From: Symbiodinium natans
Taxonomy: Eukaryota > Sar > Dinophyceae > Suessiales > Symbiodiniaceae
NCBI GenBank assembly: GCA_905221605.1
Contig: CAJNDS010000857.1
Span: 837,817 to 874,816 of the forward strand
Direction of reading: 5' to 3'
Length of the DNA stretch: 37,000 nt
Within the stretch, counting starts at the first letter, position 1. Each line of letters opens with the position of its first letter. This document shows, piece after piece, positions 22,225 to 32,654 of the stretch. Made by a program: the position numbers and the translations under genes. The notes under the pieces are model-generated. The model saw nothing but the letters and a program-made list of their open reading frames with translations. It had not been told where the DNA came from and made no database searches.

Positions 22225-22300
22225 AGATGGAGGAGACAGAGGAGACCGAGGAGACAGAGGAGGCAGAGGAGGCAGAGGAGACAGAGGAGGAAGAGGCGGC
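22225..22300 (+). repeat. GAGGAGACA/GAGGAGGCA coding-like repeat
   Basis: A 9-nt unit of type GAGGAGACA or GAGGAGGCA repeats about eight times. One + frame reads Glu-Glu-Thr/Ala repeats ending in AAALFSDAL, another Gly-Asp-Arg. The acidic frame could be an N-terminal extension of the RsgA protein, but a stop follows and no joined frame was established. Confidence 0.6.
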
Positions 22301-22381
22301 TGCTTTGTTCTCGGATGCCTTGTTTTGAGAACCCCCACATTCTGTCATGCCCGCATTAGATGCACACTGAACTTGCGAGAA

Positions 22382-25300
22382 ATGTCTGAGATTCTTTGCG
22401 AGGCTTGGGATGATTTTGGCCGTGCTACTGGGCGAGTAGTTGGAGGAGCCGAGCGTCACGGGCCGCATGCTTGCATCTGCTCATTGCCCGCCAAATCCCT
22501 TCAAAATGGGCGGATGATGGTGAATGGTCGAACGTGAGTCGCTGGCTGTCGGAGCCTTCTTTTGGATTCCCAGGCAAGTTCTCGTCAAGGTGACGGACAG
22601 CAACGAAGCGACAATCTGCCAGATTCCTAGAGGCAGACGGGCGCCCGACTCTCGGTGCGATGGCCTCTAAGCATTTCAGTCGCTGCTCTTGATGGTGCTA
22701 CAGTGTGGCTACGAGGCCGAAGCTGCAACCCATCGTGGGTGATGAGGTGAGTGGGGGGCCAAAGATGAGATGTTGCTGCAAGCCGGTGTTGGTGGCCCTT
22801 GGTGTGTCGATTCTGCGTAGCCTCTTGGGTGTGGAGGCACGTTGTGAAAAGATGTGAAAAGGTTGCGGCATCGGATCCGAGGCATCGTCTTCACGGCCGC
22901 AGCCGGAGATGCCGAGGCGGGGACCGGCTCCTTAACGCGGGGAGTCCTGCAGAGGCCTGCAGAGGCCTGCGGAGGCCTGCGTTGAAGAGTGTCAGTCGCT
23001 TCAGCTCATCTCACAGTCGCAGCTCGACTATTGACTCGGCGCTTCTGTTGAAGTGACATCCAAAGAGTTTGGCAGGCTGTCGTCGAGGAGGCGCTGGGGG
23101 TGAAAGACAAGTCGTGAGATCTCGTGAGTCTGTGTTAGAATGGGAGGGGTGAAGGCAGGGCATGTGAGGCATGCGAGGCATGCGAGGCATGCGAGGCTCG
23201 AGGCTCGGGAGAGGTTTCATGGCAGGTGCTCCCTCGGAAGTCCACGCTGGTCCGGCGGCGCGCGGGCACTCCGCAAGCCCAGGTGCTGTGTGCCAACCTG
23301 GACCTGGCGCTGCTGGTGCTGAGCCTGGAGCCCAACTTCGCCGAGGCGCAGACGGAGTTTAGAAGCAACAGCAATGGAGTTCAATGGAGCAAAGCAAAGA
23401 GGAGCAGAAGAGGAGCACAAGCAGGAAGGAAACAGAGAGAGAGAGCGGTGTCCGAGAGCCTCTTCCTCCGCTCTCAGGGCATGGTGGACCGGGTCCTGGT
23501 GTCGGCACACGCGCAGGGCTTAGAGGTGGCCATCGTGCTCAACAAGGCGCCGAGCTGAGCTGTGGGGGTGGCACGGAACTGTGCGGTATGGCGTATATGG
23601 AGTGGCATGTCTCATGATTTCGATCACATGTCTGTGCTGATGACGGAGATGAGCTCTCTGTTCCCCTGCTCTTCCGCTGCTCTTCTGCCACTCTTTCGCC
23701 TCTTAGCGACTCTTTGGCCTCTTTAGGTGGACCTCCTGGAGCCCTCCCAGCGAGACGAGGCGCAGCTCGTGTGCCAAAGGCCTCCCGTTTCTCCTCCGGT
23801 CCTAAACCCTTGTTGGCCCCTTCGCTCCTGGGGCATGCGGATCACAAAAGACAGTTAGGATCAGGCAAGAAGCTTACTCAGGAGCAGCTAAAAGCTTACT
23901 GCTGCGCTAGTCTTCAGGCCGGCAGGCCGTAAAGAGCCTATGTTGATAATTCTGTTTGCAGCGTACAGGCCAAAACCCTGAAATGCTCAAACCAGCCTTA
24001 GGTCCAAACAAAACAAGGTTGCAGCGCGGGACGTAAGCTATGGACATGAACATCACCTTACCTTAGGAGCCCCAAGTGAGGCAATCTCTGGCGGTTTCTG
24101 AGTTGTTTTTTTTTGGTGTGCTAGGCTCATTTTTGGGGCACCTTGTCGGTCCGTCTGCTGCGCGCTTGCTTGTTTCGCGGACCGACAAGGCTCGGACGCC
24201 CTAATGCAGACAAGTGCTTGTCCCAGCAACGACATGCCCTGCGGTGTAAGTCTCCGAGGCGTCGTCGTGAGTCTCCCCCCCTCTTGGGGCTTTGCAAGAG
24301 TACATCACAATGCCCGTCTTATGCTTCCCATCCCGGCATAGCAGCATTTTTATTCGCGAGGGCTGGGCACGTGCTGCGGTGCTGGGGGAAACCATCCTGC
24401 ATGGCAGCATGAGGCAGCAAGTCCTGTGGAAGGCTGAGGCGGGTGGAGGGCTCGGAGCCAGCGCAGGCCTCGGCATCGCACCTTTCTCATGCTCGGGCGA
24501 AGGAATGCTACCAGGGAGGACACTGCGCAAGGTGTCAAGTTTCTCGGCCAGTGGTGTTGCGGCAGAGTGATCTGGCAGATTGCGCGCTATACTGCACGTG
24601 CCACCTCCTTTGGTTTCAGTCAGTTCCGGCTCGGGTGAGTGAAGCCGTTCCCTCCGACAGGCTGTTCGGGTTAGTCACCTCCGGCCACCGCCTCCGCTTC
24701 GCTTGGGTTAGTCAAGCTCCTGTAGTCTGCCTTGGCCGTAGCCCCACTCCGTCGGCCCGATCTTTTGAGGGCATCATTTCGACGATTCGAGAGAGTCCTC
24801 TCATCGCTACGCTCCCGTTGCTTTCAATGCCGCGATGCGCTCGAGCCAACGCCGCCCTGAAGAGGTTCTGGCACCTGGCTGTTGGTAGTCCGAAGCAAGG
24901 ATCGGCATTCTGTTTGCAAATGGAGGAGAGAAGGGGAGGCGGCTGCAAGGATACATGACGCTTTGACGGTGTCTTGCTTCACAAACCTGTCCTGTTCTTT
25001 TTCCAGCCCAGCATGCTAGCATTGTGATTTGTTTTCCACACCCGTCATACCAGCATTGTGTTTGTAATTCCGCCCCCCTAGCCCCCCGATTTTTAACCTT
25101 GCTAACTTGCTTTCAAGTGTCGCATGCTAGGCCGTGATTTGCTTCAAAACCCGTCTCGTTCTTCTTGAAACCCGTCATGCCAGTATTGTAAAAATGTAAA
25201 CGCTTGCGCACGCCGCCTCGGCAGCTGGGTCAGCCCACGTCCCAAGGCCCAAGAACTGCGAAAAAACTTTCGCAGGTTTGGCAGGTTCATAAGGTTGTAG

Positions 25301-27870
25301 GGGATGTGTCAGGGAGGGTCCCAGGATGTTTTGAGGGGGGAGGGTTCAAAGAGTTCAAAGCAAGGTCCCAGGCGGGTTGCAGGAGGGGTTTCAGGAGAGG
25401 GGAGTCCCACAGAAAAAGCGTGGGGAGTTGGGAAGGGGGAAGGAGACCGGATCCTGGTCTGCTTGTAGACGCCCCGTGTGTTTCGCCACATTGCTGTATA
25501 TTGCTGTAAGGCTACATCAGCCATCCTGGGGACTTGCTTTTGCAAGTCTATCATGCGCACCCCAGTCCCTCGCTCTTATTCAAAGCCCTGCAAGGCAGCT
25601 TGAACAAAAGTCGATCTCGAAGAGGTTTACGCACCAATATCTTTGGATCCCAAACATCTGCTTTGATCCCTTATCCGCACCGTGGCACGTGGCAGGTCGA
25701 GAGCCGCCTCGCCGTGTATGAGTCGGTGGGCTACAAGGCAAAGGGCGCCGAGTGCACCCCAAGCTGGCGCGGCGGCGCGGCGGCGCGGCGCTATTGTGTT
25801 CAGAGGTGCTCCTGGTCAGCGCGTTGGAGGGCGACAACATGGAGGAACTGCGCCAGCTACTCTGTGGGCGCCGGCCTCTCGGCCTCGTGCTGTGTGCTTC
25901 ATCGTGATTCTGCGATTGATGCCGCGCTCAATGCCACGCTCTCGGCAAGCTTTCTCGCGGTGTGTCCAAGGCACGAGCATTCTCATCGGCAACAGCGGCG
26001 TGGGCAAGTCAGAACTGCTGAATGCGCTCGGTGAGGATCGGCTCGTGGACTTGTGTGGGTAGCTGTTTCTAGCTGCCTCTAGCTGTTTCTAGCTGCTTCT
26101 AGCTGCTTCTTTCAGAATATTTTTTCAGCCAGCAATCCAAGAGACTCGCCACGATCAGCATGGAATCTTGGATGCAGGGTCAAATTGCTGCAGCTGTCGG
26201 GGAGATCAGCGAGAGGCCTGAACAGCCTTGCTTCCCGCGCTTTCCGCCACTTTCTGCCGCTTTCTGTTACTTTCTGCCAGTTTCCGCTCAAGTTGAAAGA
26301 CGACTTCAGGTTGAAGCTCGGGCGGCATGTCACAACGACCAGCACCCTGTGCCGGCCTCACGCATAGGGTCAGTGGGACCCTTGCTGCCCGCTGTTGCAT
26401 GCCATGATTAAGTCTTCTCAGCAGCGAATCTAGAGGCGGCTTTCCATCCCCTTTGCCCTACAAGACTTGGTGTGCAGGGTGCTGCTTGGGTCGAAAGTGC
26501 ATTTATGCCCCATGTATCCCCGTAGCTGGCAGTTTCATGACCATCTCCAGTTGCCCACGACGCTAAAGCAGCACGGCATACCATCCAAGAGTGATGAATC
26601 CCCTCAGCCTACCTGGCATTTAGTGTAGGTTTTGTTTAAACCAGCCTGTACCCTACAGTAGACCGGAGCTTGGCTTCTTTTTTGGCAGGACCAAGCCATG
26701 TAAAAGACCAGCTTTCCTTTTCATCTGCGAGTTTCTCGCAGTTGGCAATTGACCATTCCCTGCACTCCAAGCGACATGCTCGCAGCAGTCAACGATCCGC
26801 CAAACCATACTCAAGCTAAGCAGGAATTTAAAGATCCCCCAAAGCAGCTCAAAACACCTGTAGGCATCGGCTCCCGGGTGATGGAGAGCCAGCATACCTG
26901 ATCGACTCGCCAGGCTCTGATAAAATAGGTTCTTTGATCAGAGTCAGCGCTCTGTCGCGTGCTGTTGCTATCGCATGTTGTCGCCAGGCGCCCGGAGGTT
27001 CAGCATCTGGGACGTGACCGCTGCCGAACTGAAGGTGACATAGCTTCTGGAAAGGGAGTCCGATTTCTCTCAGGATCCTTCGGGAGCTACGCTTGCTAGG
27101 AAGGATGGGTAGGAAGAAAGGAAAAGGGAAGGAAAAGGAAGGAAGAAGGAAAGAAGCAGGAAGGAAGAAGGAAGGAAGAAGGCAGGAAAGGAAGGAAGGA
27201 GGAGATAGAGAGAGACCGGAGCTGGGGATATGGTTGTTGTTGCGGCCGGATCATTTTGGTATGGAGAGCACGACGACAGAACGAAGAAAGAGGAAATAAA
27301 GAAATATTTATGGAAACAAGTTAAGAAATTTAGGAATAAGCAAAGGAAAGAAGTAATTAACTTCACGAACAAAGCAAGGATACAAAAACTACACGAGCAA
27401 AGGGAATAGCAAAAGGCACGAAAGAGGACAGGACCGAGGAAAGGACAGAGAGGGATGCCATCATCCCAAGCGCAAAGGACCATTTTCTGGAGTTCTTGCC
27501 GCTGGCGCAGAAGTGCAAGTTCTCCAACTGCAACCACCTCGAGGAGCGAACAAAAGAAAAGGGGGGGGGCTGGAGATGCGGGAGGGGACACGCCTGAGCT
27601 TACCGCCTTTTGCATGAAACCCGCGCTCTGAGCACAAATGCCTCTGAGCGCCCCCCCTCAGACTTGAGAGAGAAGCTGAGAAGCTGGCAAGAGAGGAGCC
27701 TGACTGCGCAGTCAAGGAGGCCCTGGAGGACTTGGAGAGGGGGGCGGAAAGGGGCTGGGGGGGAGAGCTCTGAGAGAAGATCGAAGGAGGGCCGCATCTC
27801 CCGGCAGCGCTACGACTCCTACGTCTCCATCCGACAGAGCTTGTTGGAAGGCACAGTTTTTTGGCAGTAG
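22382..27870 (+). CDS. rsgA: RsgA-type circularly permuted ribosome-assembly GTPase, 17 exons
   Basis: RsgA (YjeQ/EngC) is a ribosome-dependent GTPase acting late in small-subunit maturation; eukaryotic copies usually serve plastid or mitochondrial ribosomes. Exons: 22382-22452, 22574-22654, 22716-22750, 22882-22964, 23226-23345, 23478-23546, 23727-23759, 25696-25737, 25806-25869, 25971-26030, 26116-26215, 26310-26354, 26864-26913, 26988-27034, 27478-27543, 27696-27728, 27787-27870. They sum to 1083 nt, 360 residues (E. coli: 350). Motifs: OB-fold PIVGDE; LPRKSTLVRR near 92; G4 NKVD 152-155, split by an intron; G5 VSAL; G1 GNSGVGKS 206-213; switch GRHVTTTS; G3 DSPG 282-285; zinc site C313, C318, H320, C326. 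The G4-G1-G3 order proves circular permutation. The first four exons and the 26116 boundary (alternative 26178) are less certain. No transit peptide is visible, so an upstream exon is likely. Confidence 0.93.
24141..24190. other. Perfect 13-bp inverted repeat (hairpin) in the largest rsgA intron
   Basis: CCTTGTCGGTCCG (24141-24153) is matched exactly by CGGACCGACAAGG (24178-24190) across a 24-nt loop. It lies inside intron 23760-25695. It could be a small inverted-repeat element end, a structured RNA or chance; no ORF is linked to it. Confidence 0.85.
24976..25193 (+). repeat. Imperfect tandem units next to repeat copy 3
   Basis: Related segments occur three times: TTGCTTCACAAACCTGTCC (24976 on), TTTGTTTTCCACACCCGTC (about 25028) and TTTGCTTCAAAACCCGTC (about 25138). 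Two carry CCCGTCATRCCAGYATTGT and two have GCATGCTAG. They abut the head of dispersed repeat copy 3 and may be an upstream part of that element or an older neighbour. Confidence 0.6.
25194..25478 (+). mobile_element. Dispersed repeat family, copy 3 (intronic)
   Basis: The head ATGTAAACGCTTGCGCAC then GCCGCCTCGGCAGC lies at about 25195-25226. The tail GGGGGAAGGAGACCGGATCC then GGTCTGCTTGTAGACGCC lies at about 25435-25475. The terminal hairpin seen in copies 1 and 2 is missing. The copy lies in sense orientation inside the 1936-nt rsgA intron, about 220 nt before the next exon. Confidence 0.7.
27093..27215 (+). repeat. GGAA/GAAG-rich purine tract in rsgA intron
   Basis: Degenerate GGAAGAAGGAAA units fill the start of intron 27035-27477. 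Minus-strand open frames across it are Ser/Phe/Leu repeats and not genes. Confidence 0.9.
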
Positions 27871-28340
27871 CTTGCAGTGGCCTTCAGTAGCTTGGGCTCT
27901 TCACATCTGAGTGTCCTCGATCGTGCTCGCTGTATCTCTTTCTGAATCGCAGGCCAGGAAGGTGTGAAGCTCCCGCCATGGCTTGGACCTCAATATTTCA
28001 ATGGGCTCTGCAATTCATCGTGCCATCGTGCTACTCAGATTTGGGAGCTGAGGCAGCTGCTGACACAGCCAGAGTCATGAGATGTCGCGAGTAGCGTGTT
28101 CCTGCATGGAAAGAAGACGCCCGCTGCCGCTTTGCTGTGCTTTGCTGTGCTTTGCTGGGCTTTGCTTTGCTGTGCTTTGCTGGGCTTTTGCCATGTGGTT
28201 TGCCATGTGGTTTGCTGGATGGTAGGCAGCAGGCAAGATCGATCGAGAGTCTGAGGACCCTGGATCCTGTCAAGTTGGCGCAGCTTGGATTGTTGGGCCC
28301 CCCCCCCCCGCGGGTTAGATCAGTGGCTTGAGTGAACTTC
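27871..28340. other. Downstream of rsgA, tandem repeats, no gene
   Basis: After the rsgA stop codon there is a TTTGCTGTGC/TTTGCTGGGC array at about 28131-28188, a GCCATGTGGTTT duplication at about 28189-28212, and a run of ten C at about 28300. Open frames across these are repeat-driven. Confidence 0.45.
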
Positions 28341-28348
28341 CGAGACAG

Positions 28349-28996
28349 GACTACAGGAAGGCCATGGAGGCTATCTTCGCAGATGGCAACAAGGATTAAC
28401 CCCTGCTGTTCTTTCAGATGCTCGCATATGCGGGTTATCCGTACTTTCTGCAGTGCTGCTCTCCCACATGAGGTGCTGCCCATGGCTGTTCAGGAGCACT
28501 GGTCAGAGCTCCTGGATGTCCCGGCCAATTTCACGCGCGAGTGCCTTCCCCAAATTTCTGGCGGGTCCTGGTGTGCAAGCTTGAGAAGCTTGAGCATGCT
28601 TCTGAGCGCGCTTTCTGAGCATGCTTCGTGAGCATGCTTTTTGAGCATGGTTTCTGAGCACGCTTGTGAGCATTGAGCGGTTCAGGGACGGTGGCGAAGA
28701 CGAGGCGGGCCCGAGCAGCAATTGATGGGGAGGTAGGAGCAGGTGTTAAACTGAGAAGTCTCCGAGACGTTTCACATGGTGGACAGGAGTACCAGCCATA
28801 CCGGCCGAAATTTGACGAGGAGTCCTTTTTGGCTCCTTGGGTCTTGTGGGATGGGAACTCGACGCTCGTGCAGGACGCAGAGTCCGCGGTCAACACCAGG
28901 ACGGGTGAAGGCCAGTTGGGCGGGCTCTTGCAAGCTCCTTCTCCTTGGGAGGACTGCGCGGCGAATTCTGAAAGCTGGTGGCTGCCGCGTGAGTAG
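28349..28996 (+). CDS. Possible exons of an unrecognised gene
   Basis: Three protein-like segments follow in order on the + strand. About 28349-28397 reads DYRKAMEAIFADGNK; about 28465-28560 reads HEVLPMAVQEHWSELLD; about 28731-28920 reads EYQPYRPKFDEESF then LAPWVLWDGNSTLVQDAES. AG precedes the first and third; joins between them were not resolved. I recognise no family. Between the second and third lies a tandem repeat (28586-28680). It may be one gene or unrelated open stretches. Confidence 0.35.
28586..28680 (+). repeat. GAGCATGCTTTCT tandem repeat
   Basis: Six or seven imperfect units of type TTTCTGAGCATGC repeat at about 15-nt spacing. Several contain the palindrome GCATGC. Confidence 0.85.
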
Positions 28997-30365
28997 AGGT
29001 GGCGGGGCCCTCAGACCTTGACCCAAGATCGCTCTTGCTAGCTACCCTTGATTGTTTGTGATGTTGTGACACTTTCTTTCGGTCGCGAGGTACCGAGGCG
29101 CAGGCAGCAGCAGCCACAGCTGGACGCCCAGGATCTCAGGGCCTCAGCACGTTTCAACAACTTCGAGGTGCCAAACCAAGCAAACGACTATGCGGCTCTG
29201 CTCCCCATGGCATGTGTCGATTGAAGGTTGCTGCAGCTGCAGCGGCAGATGGGATCCGAGCTTCTGCTTTTTGGGGGGCACTGTTGCTTAAGATCTTCAG
29301 ACCCCCAGCGGTAAGCAAAGCTCTCAAAGGCCGCGAAGGCATCCACCATGGTGTCCAAGCGCTCCAAAGAAGGCGGCAGGCCAGTGCCAGGGTCTTTTTT
29401 CTGCCAGAGCAGGAAAAAAAAACAAGATCGCAGTCGACGGTCCGCATTGTCCGTGAGGCCTGATGAGGCGTCGGCTCAGGACCGAGACGGCTCTGCATCG
29501 CCGCAAGATCCCCTCGTGTGTGATGGTTCCCCCAGGAGGCTGAGACGGCCGTGCAAGACACCGCTGCGCAAGACGCCGCTGCATGGTCTGGACTCCAGAA
29601 TCAGAATCAGAATCGAGAGGAGCCGGTTTTTTCCCAATAGTAGAGGCAGAGTTTTTGCCGCCGAGGGATGCGATGATGTCCAGCCAGTTCTCTTCAGGCG
29701 CCTCAGCAGGCAAGCGTCAGAACTCGGCCCCCGCATCTCCCTTTCGTTTTGGGCCTCTTTTGGGCTTTGGGCTTTGGGGCTTACTCTTGCCCGATTACTG
29801 CATCGTGGTTCCTGTCTTTCCTTGTTTCGCTCCCTTCTTCCTTTTCTTCGTCTCTTCTTCTTGCTCTCGGCTTTCCCTTCCCCTTCTCTCTTGCCCGCCC
29901 CTTGCGTTCTTTGACAATGTCTTTGCTGACATAGATGCCTGTGGCTTGAGGGCCCTTCTCTAAACAGCAGAGCATACGTGCTCCTGGCCTTAGCCTCTTT
30001 ATCCTCTTATTCTCTTGTTGAATCTCCCCCTCATCTCCTACCTCTCCTCCCCTCTAACGCTCTGAGGCTCCAAGGCCGCCGGGGCCGGCTACGACGGCAC
30101 GGGTGCGCCTCCCCCTCAAACCTCACCCGAGAGCGCGGCGGTTCTGAGGGGTGCGGGGGGCTCTTATAAGGGGTTCTTAAGAGCTAGTGGAAGGCTGCCA
30201 AGAACGTGTTCCAGGGGCTCTGTCAGGCAGAGCAACTAGGCAGAGAGTGGAAGCGGATTCCAACAACAGCAGAGGCCGAAACTGAGGCAACTCTGGTGAG
30301 GCAACCGTTGATTGTCTCTTTTTCCGAGAAGAAATCTGATCCTGTGTTTGGGGTCTTTTTGGGTG
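28997..30365. other. No firm gene recognised
   Basis: Both strands contain moderately long open frames near 29324-29963 (minus: APEENWLDIIASLGGKN; plus: SSQFSSGASAGKRQNSAP), but they overlap and neither matches a family. C/T-rich sequence runs from 29800 to 30050. A short + frame near 30188-30290 (KNVFQGLCQAEQLGREW) is protein-like. Confidence 0.3.
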
Positions 30366-30372
30366 AGCGTAG

Positions 30373-30556
30373 TTGTAGACGCTGGTGCGCCGCCTCGGCA
30401 GCGGAGGCGTGCACGTCACAGATACAGGCTCAAGGTCATCGGGGGTTCCAAGGGGTCCCAGGAGTGATTTCATCAAGGGGGAGGGGGGAGGCCGCAAATC
30501 TTGGATTGGGGGAAGGAGCCCAGATCTGGATCCTTTCCAGACGTGCTGAGGCGAAT
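30373..30556 (+). mobile_element. Dispersed repeat family, copy 4 (shortest)
   Basis: The head TTGTAGACGCTGGTGCGCC then GCCTCGGCAGC lies at 30373-30402. The tail GGGGGAAGGAGCCCAGATCT, GGATCC, TTTCCAGACG, then GCTGAGGCGAATC ends near 30556. The left arm of the tail hairpin is deleted. The middle, GGCCGCAAATCTTGG, resembles the middle of copy 2. Confidence 0.7.
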
Positions 30557-30922
30557 CAAAGATCCCTGAAGAGGGGCTTCCCCCCCGAGCGTTCTTTCCG
30601 ATGTCAGGTGTTCCGGATCAGGGCGCCGCCCCATTTCAGAGTTGAGACGCTTTGGGATGAAGTGGGCGTAGTGCAAGTTTATGCGTTCGGAGTTGGGCAC
30701 CGCGGCATGTAAATGCGGCATTGAGCTTGAAGGCTTCGACATTCGTCCCACTGAGTGAGCTGAAGCCCGACATCTCCATTGATTCCTGAAAATGCTTGCG
30801 ACCCTCCGTCAATAACTCGTTTGAGTTTGGAAGTGGTAATCTTTGCACAAATTGCAGGTTCTTGTGTGGAGGTGTCTTCGTGTTTTTAAACGCTGGACAG
30901 ACAATGCATATCATTACATCAG

Positions 30923-31540
30923 AAGCCGGTGCCAGGCTACTTCGAAGAGTCTGGGGAGTATGGAGACTTCGCCTCCATGTACCAGCTTGCTGCAGCAGCT
31001 GCTGCATACAACGGAGCTGCACAAGCCTCGCTGGCCTGGCAGTTCCAGCAACAGATGATGCAGAACATGAACATGAACATGCAGATGCAGCAACTCCAGC
31101 AGCAACAGCGCCTACAGCAACTTAGGGAGCAACGGGATCAGCGACTGCAGAAAGAGAAGGCGAAGAAGGCTTTGCTGGCATTGGCCAAATCGGCAGCTAA
31201 ACCGGCAGCCAAGCCGGCAGCCAAGCCGGCAGCAGTGAAGGCGCCTGTGAAACGCGACCTGATCTCCGACGGCTCCCTTGGTATCGGGTCCACGTTGTTG
31301 AAGACAGTGAACGGTGGTGCTCTTGGTGCTGTGCACTCCAGCGAAGTCGGTGCCCTCTTGAAGGCAGCTGCTTCGACGCAGGCGCATCAACTTGCTTTTC
31401 GTGAGCACAACTGGGTTCAGAGCGCCACGGCACCACGGAAGGCAGCGAGTAGTACTGCAACACCATCCCCCGCGAGCTCGCCCGCCCGGCGTGTTCTTTG
31501 TCATCGCTGTTTGCAGAATGAAGTTGCAGGTTCATGCAGG
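30923..31540 (+). CDS. Gln/Met- and Ala/Lys/Pro-rich protein exon, unrecognised
   Basis: A long exon opens after ATCAG (30921-30922) with KPVPGYFEESGEYGDFASMY, then an Ala run, then a Gln/Met/Asn-rich stretch (MMQNMNMNMQMQQL; QQQQ), a charged helix (LREQRDQRLQKEKAKK), and KPAAKPAAKPAA-type repeats. It continues through a less biased part (GSTLLKTVNGGALGAVHSS) to CHRCLQNEVAGS. A likely donor is GTTAAA at 31541. The frame itself stays open to 31732, but it then crosses a nine-C run and becomes hydrophobic, so that part is probably intron. Composition is typical of a low-complexity nuclear or RNA-binding protein, but no domain is visible; start and remaining exons are unknown. Confidence 0.6.
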
Positions 31541-32605
31541 TTAAAAACTGGCGAGACAGCTGTTTTGGTCCAGCACCCCGTTAAATTCTCCCCCCCCCCA
31601 CTGATTCAAGCTGCTTTCCTCCACCTTTCGAGTTGCACCGCTCTCACTTTGGTTTTTTTGCTGGCCTCTTTTTTGTGGATATCGGATGCGGTGTTGAGAC
31701 CACTGGATTCATTGGTTGCGGTGCGCCGCTGATGCCGGTAACTTGTAGAGAGGGAGACTCATGGATACACTTGCTGACGATGACTTTTTGTTGTTTTTGG
31801 CTGAATGCTTGACTATTCTTTTTGAGGCTTCAGACCTTCACTACCAGCTATCAGTGGCGAAGAGTGGTGTGACTGAAGTGCTGCCGTGCCTCCGATTCAC
31901 TCGACAGGTGCTAGACACTGTCTGCTCCTGGCGGGCAACATGTGAATATCAATGCAACCATGCAAACGGTGCAAATAGTGCAAACAGTGCCATTCATGGC
32001 AACGTCCTAACATTGCCTAACAATGACAGCTCCTGCCACTGCCGTGAAGTCAGTTTGTTCCAGGGCTTGTGGTGCATCAAAAAGCATTGCTTGTGGTGCC
32101 AAGTGGTGCCAAGTGGTGCCAGGTCTTCCGCGGCTCTTTCGCAGCCGCCGGTGGATTCAAAAGCCTCGCACGAAACCTAGGTGGAACGGCACAAGCCCAG
32201 ATGTGTTTTCTGGTCAGTTCCTTTTCCGAAGCACCTCGGAGTTGAGAGGAGTGTTGTGGTGTGTTGCGGTGTGTGTTGCGGTTTCAGTGGCCTCTTCTGG
32301 ACCCAGGCAAGAGGATGACGTCGATTGCAATCAGCAATGACTCGGCAATGACTTGACTCTCCGTTTAGGAGGGTGGAGACCTCGAGAGTCTCTCGAGCCC
32401 TCAAGAAAAGCCCCTCTCTCGGAGTTAGGAGAAAGTTCGCAGAGAGCGGCTCGCGGCGCCGTGTTTGACCACCGGAGAAGGCTTGCAGGAGATCTCCCGC
32501 TTCGCAGAAGCGTTCTTATGTCATTTTTTCCAAGAAGCATTCTCCCGTTTTAGATACTTTAGATACGCACACGCCGTTCAAAGCAGAACCGCCTCCTCCT
32601 CCTCC

Positions 32606-32654
<49 letters not shown>

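Larger units (their letters stand above)
19533..22381. other. No firm gene recognised
   Basis: Overlapping open frames occur in all phases without motif. It contains a heptamer array (20378-20428), a C run near 19585, and G/C-rich segments. The end (22225-22300) is an acidic or Gly-Asp-Arg coding repeat just before the RsgA gene. Confidence 0.35.

Noticed and set aside
25738-25805. GC-rich frame continuing from GYK through the GGCGCGGC triplication
   Set aside because: RsgA similarity resumes at 25806 with no gap in the alignment, so this is a 68-nt intron.
26653-26895. Minus-strand frame of 80 codons
   Set aside because: It lies mostly inside an rsgA intron, overlaps the exon encoding the DSPG motif and has no family match.
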